From assembly GCA_002633025.1 (NCBI GenBank), contig NMRB01000202.1, forward strand, positions 241,770 through 305,769: a DNA stretch of 64,000 nucleotides, written 5' to 3'. Position numbers and translations under genes: made by a program. The stretch's first letter is position 1. Each line of letters begins with the position of its first letter. This document shows, in pieces, positions 62,210-64,000 of this stretch. The notes below the pieces were generated by a model. That model searched no databases. It was given only the letters and a program-made list of their open reading frames with translations, and had not been told where the DNA came from. The DNA is from Notospermus geniculatus. Its lineage: Eukaryota; Nemertea; Pilidiophora; Heteronemertea; Lineidae.

Positions 62210-62215
62210 AATAAA
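62210..62215 (+). terminator. MTBP poly(A) signal
   Basis: AATAAA 105 bp after the MTBP stop codon. A TTTATT (AATAAA on the minus strand) follows at 62218-62223. Confidence 0.75.
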
Positions 62216-64000
62216 CATTTATTCAGTGTTCAAATTATTTTACATTTAAGATCATTAAATATCAGTAACAACATGGACAGGTCCGAGGGCTATCACCCCA
62301 AGGAGTGGACATCAAGATGACATGAAATCAATCGACACAACAAGGACACCCAGTCCAGATATCTCATATTCACAAACCACTGCCCCCCCCTCCATTAAGT
62401 GCCACTTTTGAATGATTTGGACCATTTCAAGTCACTTTTTGATCTTTACTTCCCAAAAAAAATCTCTGAAAACATGTATCTATGTCTTCTACTACATCTT
62501 GGTTTAACCCCAAGATTAAGTTGTCCTTACTATTAACTTACTACATGGTTGTGATCAGACAATGTAGAGCTGTGTATCAGAATCATCTGTTATACTAGTG
62601 GACACATGCTACCCGACAAGAGGCAAGTGTATATGTACAGATCTGTAGACTGTTGCATTTTCAGATCCTTGACTTTATAATGAGTGAATACATGGCACTG
62701 TGTGTGAACATGATAGAGTGACTAACAGATAAACACATAAAACGGTGGTTTTGGCACATTACCGGTAGTCAATCTCCCCTTCTATTGATTTGTACTAGTT
62801 CCATCTACAAATTAGGAGGATGAGTATTCCACTAAGATTCTGAGCCTTAGATATAAGGCTCACTGTACCCCAAAAACATCCCATTAAAAGCCAGCACCCA
62901 CTCCAATGTGACCCTTGACAGCAAAATGAGTCGAAATGCGCCGGAAAGAAGACCCAATATGACGCCAGAGAACAATTACAGAAATGGACAAAGTCAAATT
63001 TCACAATAGGTAGACAATGATGAAATCAACAAACCATTGCTGTCACCTTGGGCAAGTTGGGTCTTCTGTGTGCATTCTGACTGATTTTGCTGTCACGGGT
63101 CACCAGTGGCTTTCCGCCCATGCCTGATGTACCGTAAGCTACATGCAACACTAAACACCACTATGTACAGTACCACAGCCTATGGAAATCTTGTGCATGG
63201 GCAGAAAACAGCTGTAGTGGACTTTAAAACTGTATCAAGTGACATAAAGTGATGCAACTCTAGGTGCACCTTCAGCAACTTCATTTTATTTAAGCAGGCC
63301 AATATTATTACACCAATATGGGGCCCAAAATATGGGCATGTGCTTTTGGCATGATGGGTGGAAGAAAGATTGGCAATAATATTGCCCATTTTGGTCCTCA
63401 TATTGTGCAATAATATTGAACGTGTATGGGCGACTACTTCGCATTGGAAGGCATTTTCCAGCAAAGGGTGTCTATTAGAGAGGTTTCCAGTGTAGTATGG
63501 AACTTTTGCCCCAGGACAAAGTACCAGGTATGAATACCGGTAGGTGTGAAATATTCTACGCATCTGTTAGAGAGATAATGGCCAAACAGGAGAAACCACG
63601 AACCAAGAGCAGAGATATGGGTAAAAATAGATTTCCCAGACAAAACAGCATACAGTATATTGCATAAAATTTTGGAAAATACCTCATCACATTATTGTCA
63701 ATAAGGCTATAGCAAAACAAGCCCTAACAGATTCATGGCAAGTCACACTAGCACACAATGACAGACAACTCAAGTCATGTGTGCCAACATCACAAAGGAA
63801 ATTGTGGCCTCAACCCCACAAGGTCAACTTCCCATCTTTGTAGACTGATCCACGTCATGTCGGCCCGAAATACACACCACTGACTGTTGAATAGATTTGA
63901 GCAATGGTTCAAGTCTTTCCTCTTGATATCTTCTATACTGAAGTCCTATGAATTTAATTCTCTGATTTTTAGGCCCCTGTGGATGCTGTCAAACCGAAAT
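62216..64000. other. region downstream of MTBP, no gene recognised
   Basis: No exon-like frame or known protein similarity on either strand. A minus-strand AATAAA at 62218-62223 would suit a convergent gene whose coding part lies beyond 64000, making this its 3'UTR. That is only a possibility. A pogo-like end (GTGTCTATTAGAGAGGTTTC) is at about 63468-63487. Confidence 0.45.
62908..63103. mobile_element. MITE with GTGACC..TTGACAGCAAAA ends, copy 2
   Basis: The left end GTGACCCTTGACAGCAAAAT then GAGTC and the right end (minus strand) GTGACCCGTGACAGCAAAAT then CAGTC are inverted copies. The interior matches the copy at 12218-12402. Confidence 0.85.

Overview
This is eukaryotic DNA: four protein genes with GT-AG introns, long introns, AATAAA poly(A) signals and many short non-autonomous transposons. 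The proteins are clear animal orthologues. The density of small inverted-repeat elements, tRNA-like SINE pieces and minisatellites, and the many copies of short words such as TAGGCCTA and TACCGGTA, suggest a marine invertebrate bilaterian with a polymorphic, repeat-rich genome. I cannot place it more precisely. Two runs of N (1391-1561 and 36719-37260) are assembly gaps.

Layout. (1) 1-3098 is upstream DNA with one fold-back repeat, a gap, and a candidate promoter (CRE, E-box and an AT-rich TATA-like box at 2787-2823). (2) 3099-40543, plus strand, is CMIP (c-Maf-inducing protein): 19 coding exons whose phases all join, giving 776 aa. Its introns hold most of the repeats. A 51-bp coding exon is present twice (18663-18713 and 20118-20168) inside a tandem duplication of more than 1 kb. 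(3) 40544-49061 is a convergent intergenic/3'UTR region with several minisatellites and a satellite built from perfect palindromes. (4) 49062-53335, minus strand, is CEP76 (centrosomal protein of 76 kDa), 11 coding exons, 667 aa. (5) 54084-55067, minus strand, is an intronless aldo-keto reductase. (6) 55676-62105, plus strand, is MTBP (MDM2-binding protein, partner of Treslin in replication origin firing), 19 coding exons, 849 aa, including one inferred GC-AG intron. It is divergent from the reductase, with 608 bp between the start codons. (7) 62106-64000 holds the MTBP poly(A) signal and one transposon copy; I see no coding exon there.

The genes do not form a pathway. CMIP is a signalling adaptor, CEP76 restrains centriole reduplication, MTBP acts in DNA replication, and the reductase is metabolic. 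CEP76 and MTBP are both cell-cycle genes about 2.3 kb apart (start to start), but nothing in the sequence shows shared control.

I do not see a convincing new biological system. The most interesting features are the duplicated CMIP exon, a possible internal CMIP promoter and first exon at 22922-23065, a nest of transposons at 11111-12203 that includes a piggyBac derivative with a recognisable transposase N-terminus, and the palindromic satellite at 47251-47456. All exon boundaries were read by eye from splice sites and reading phase and have no transcript support.
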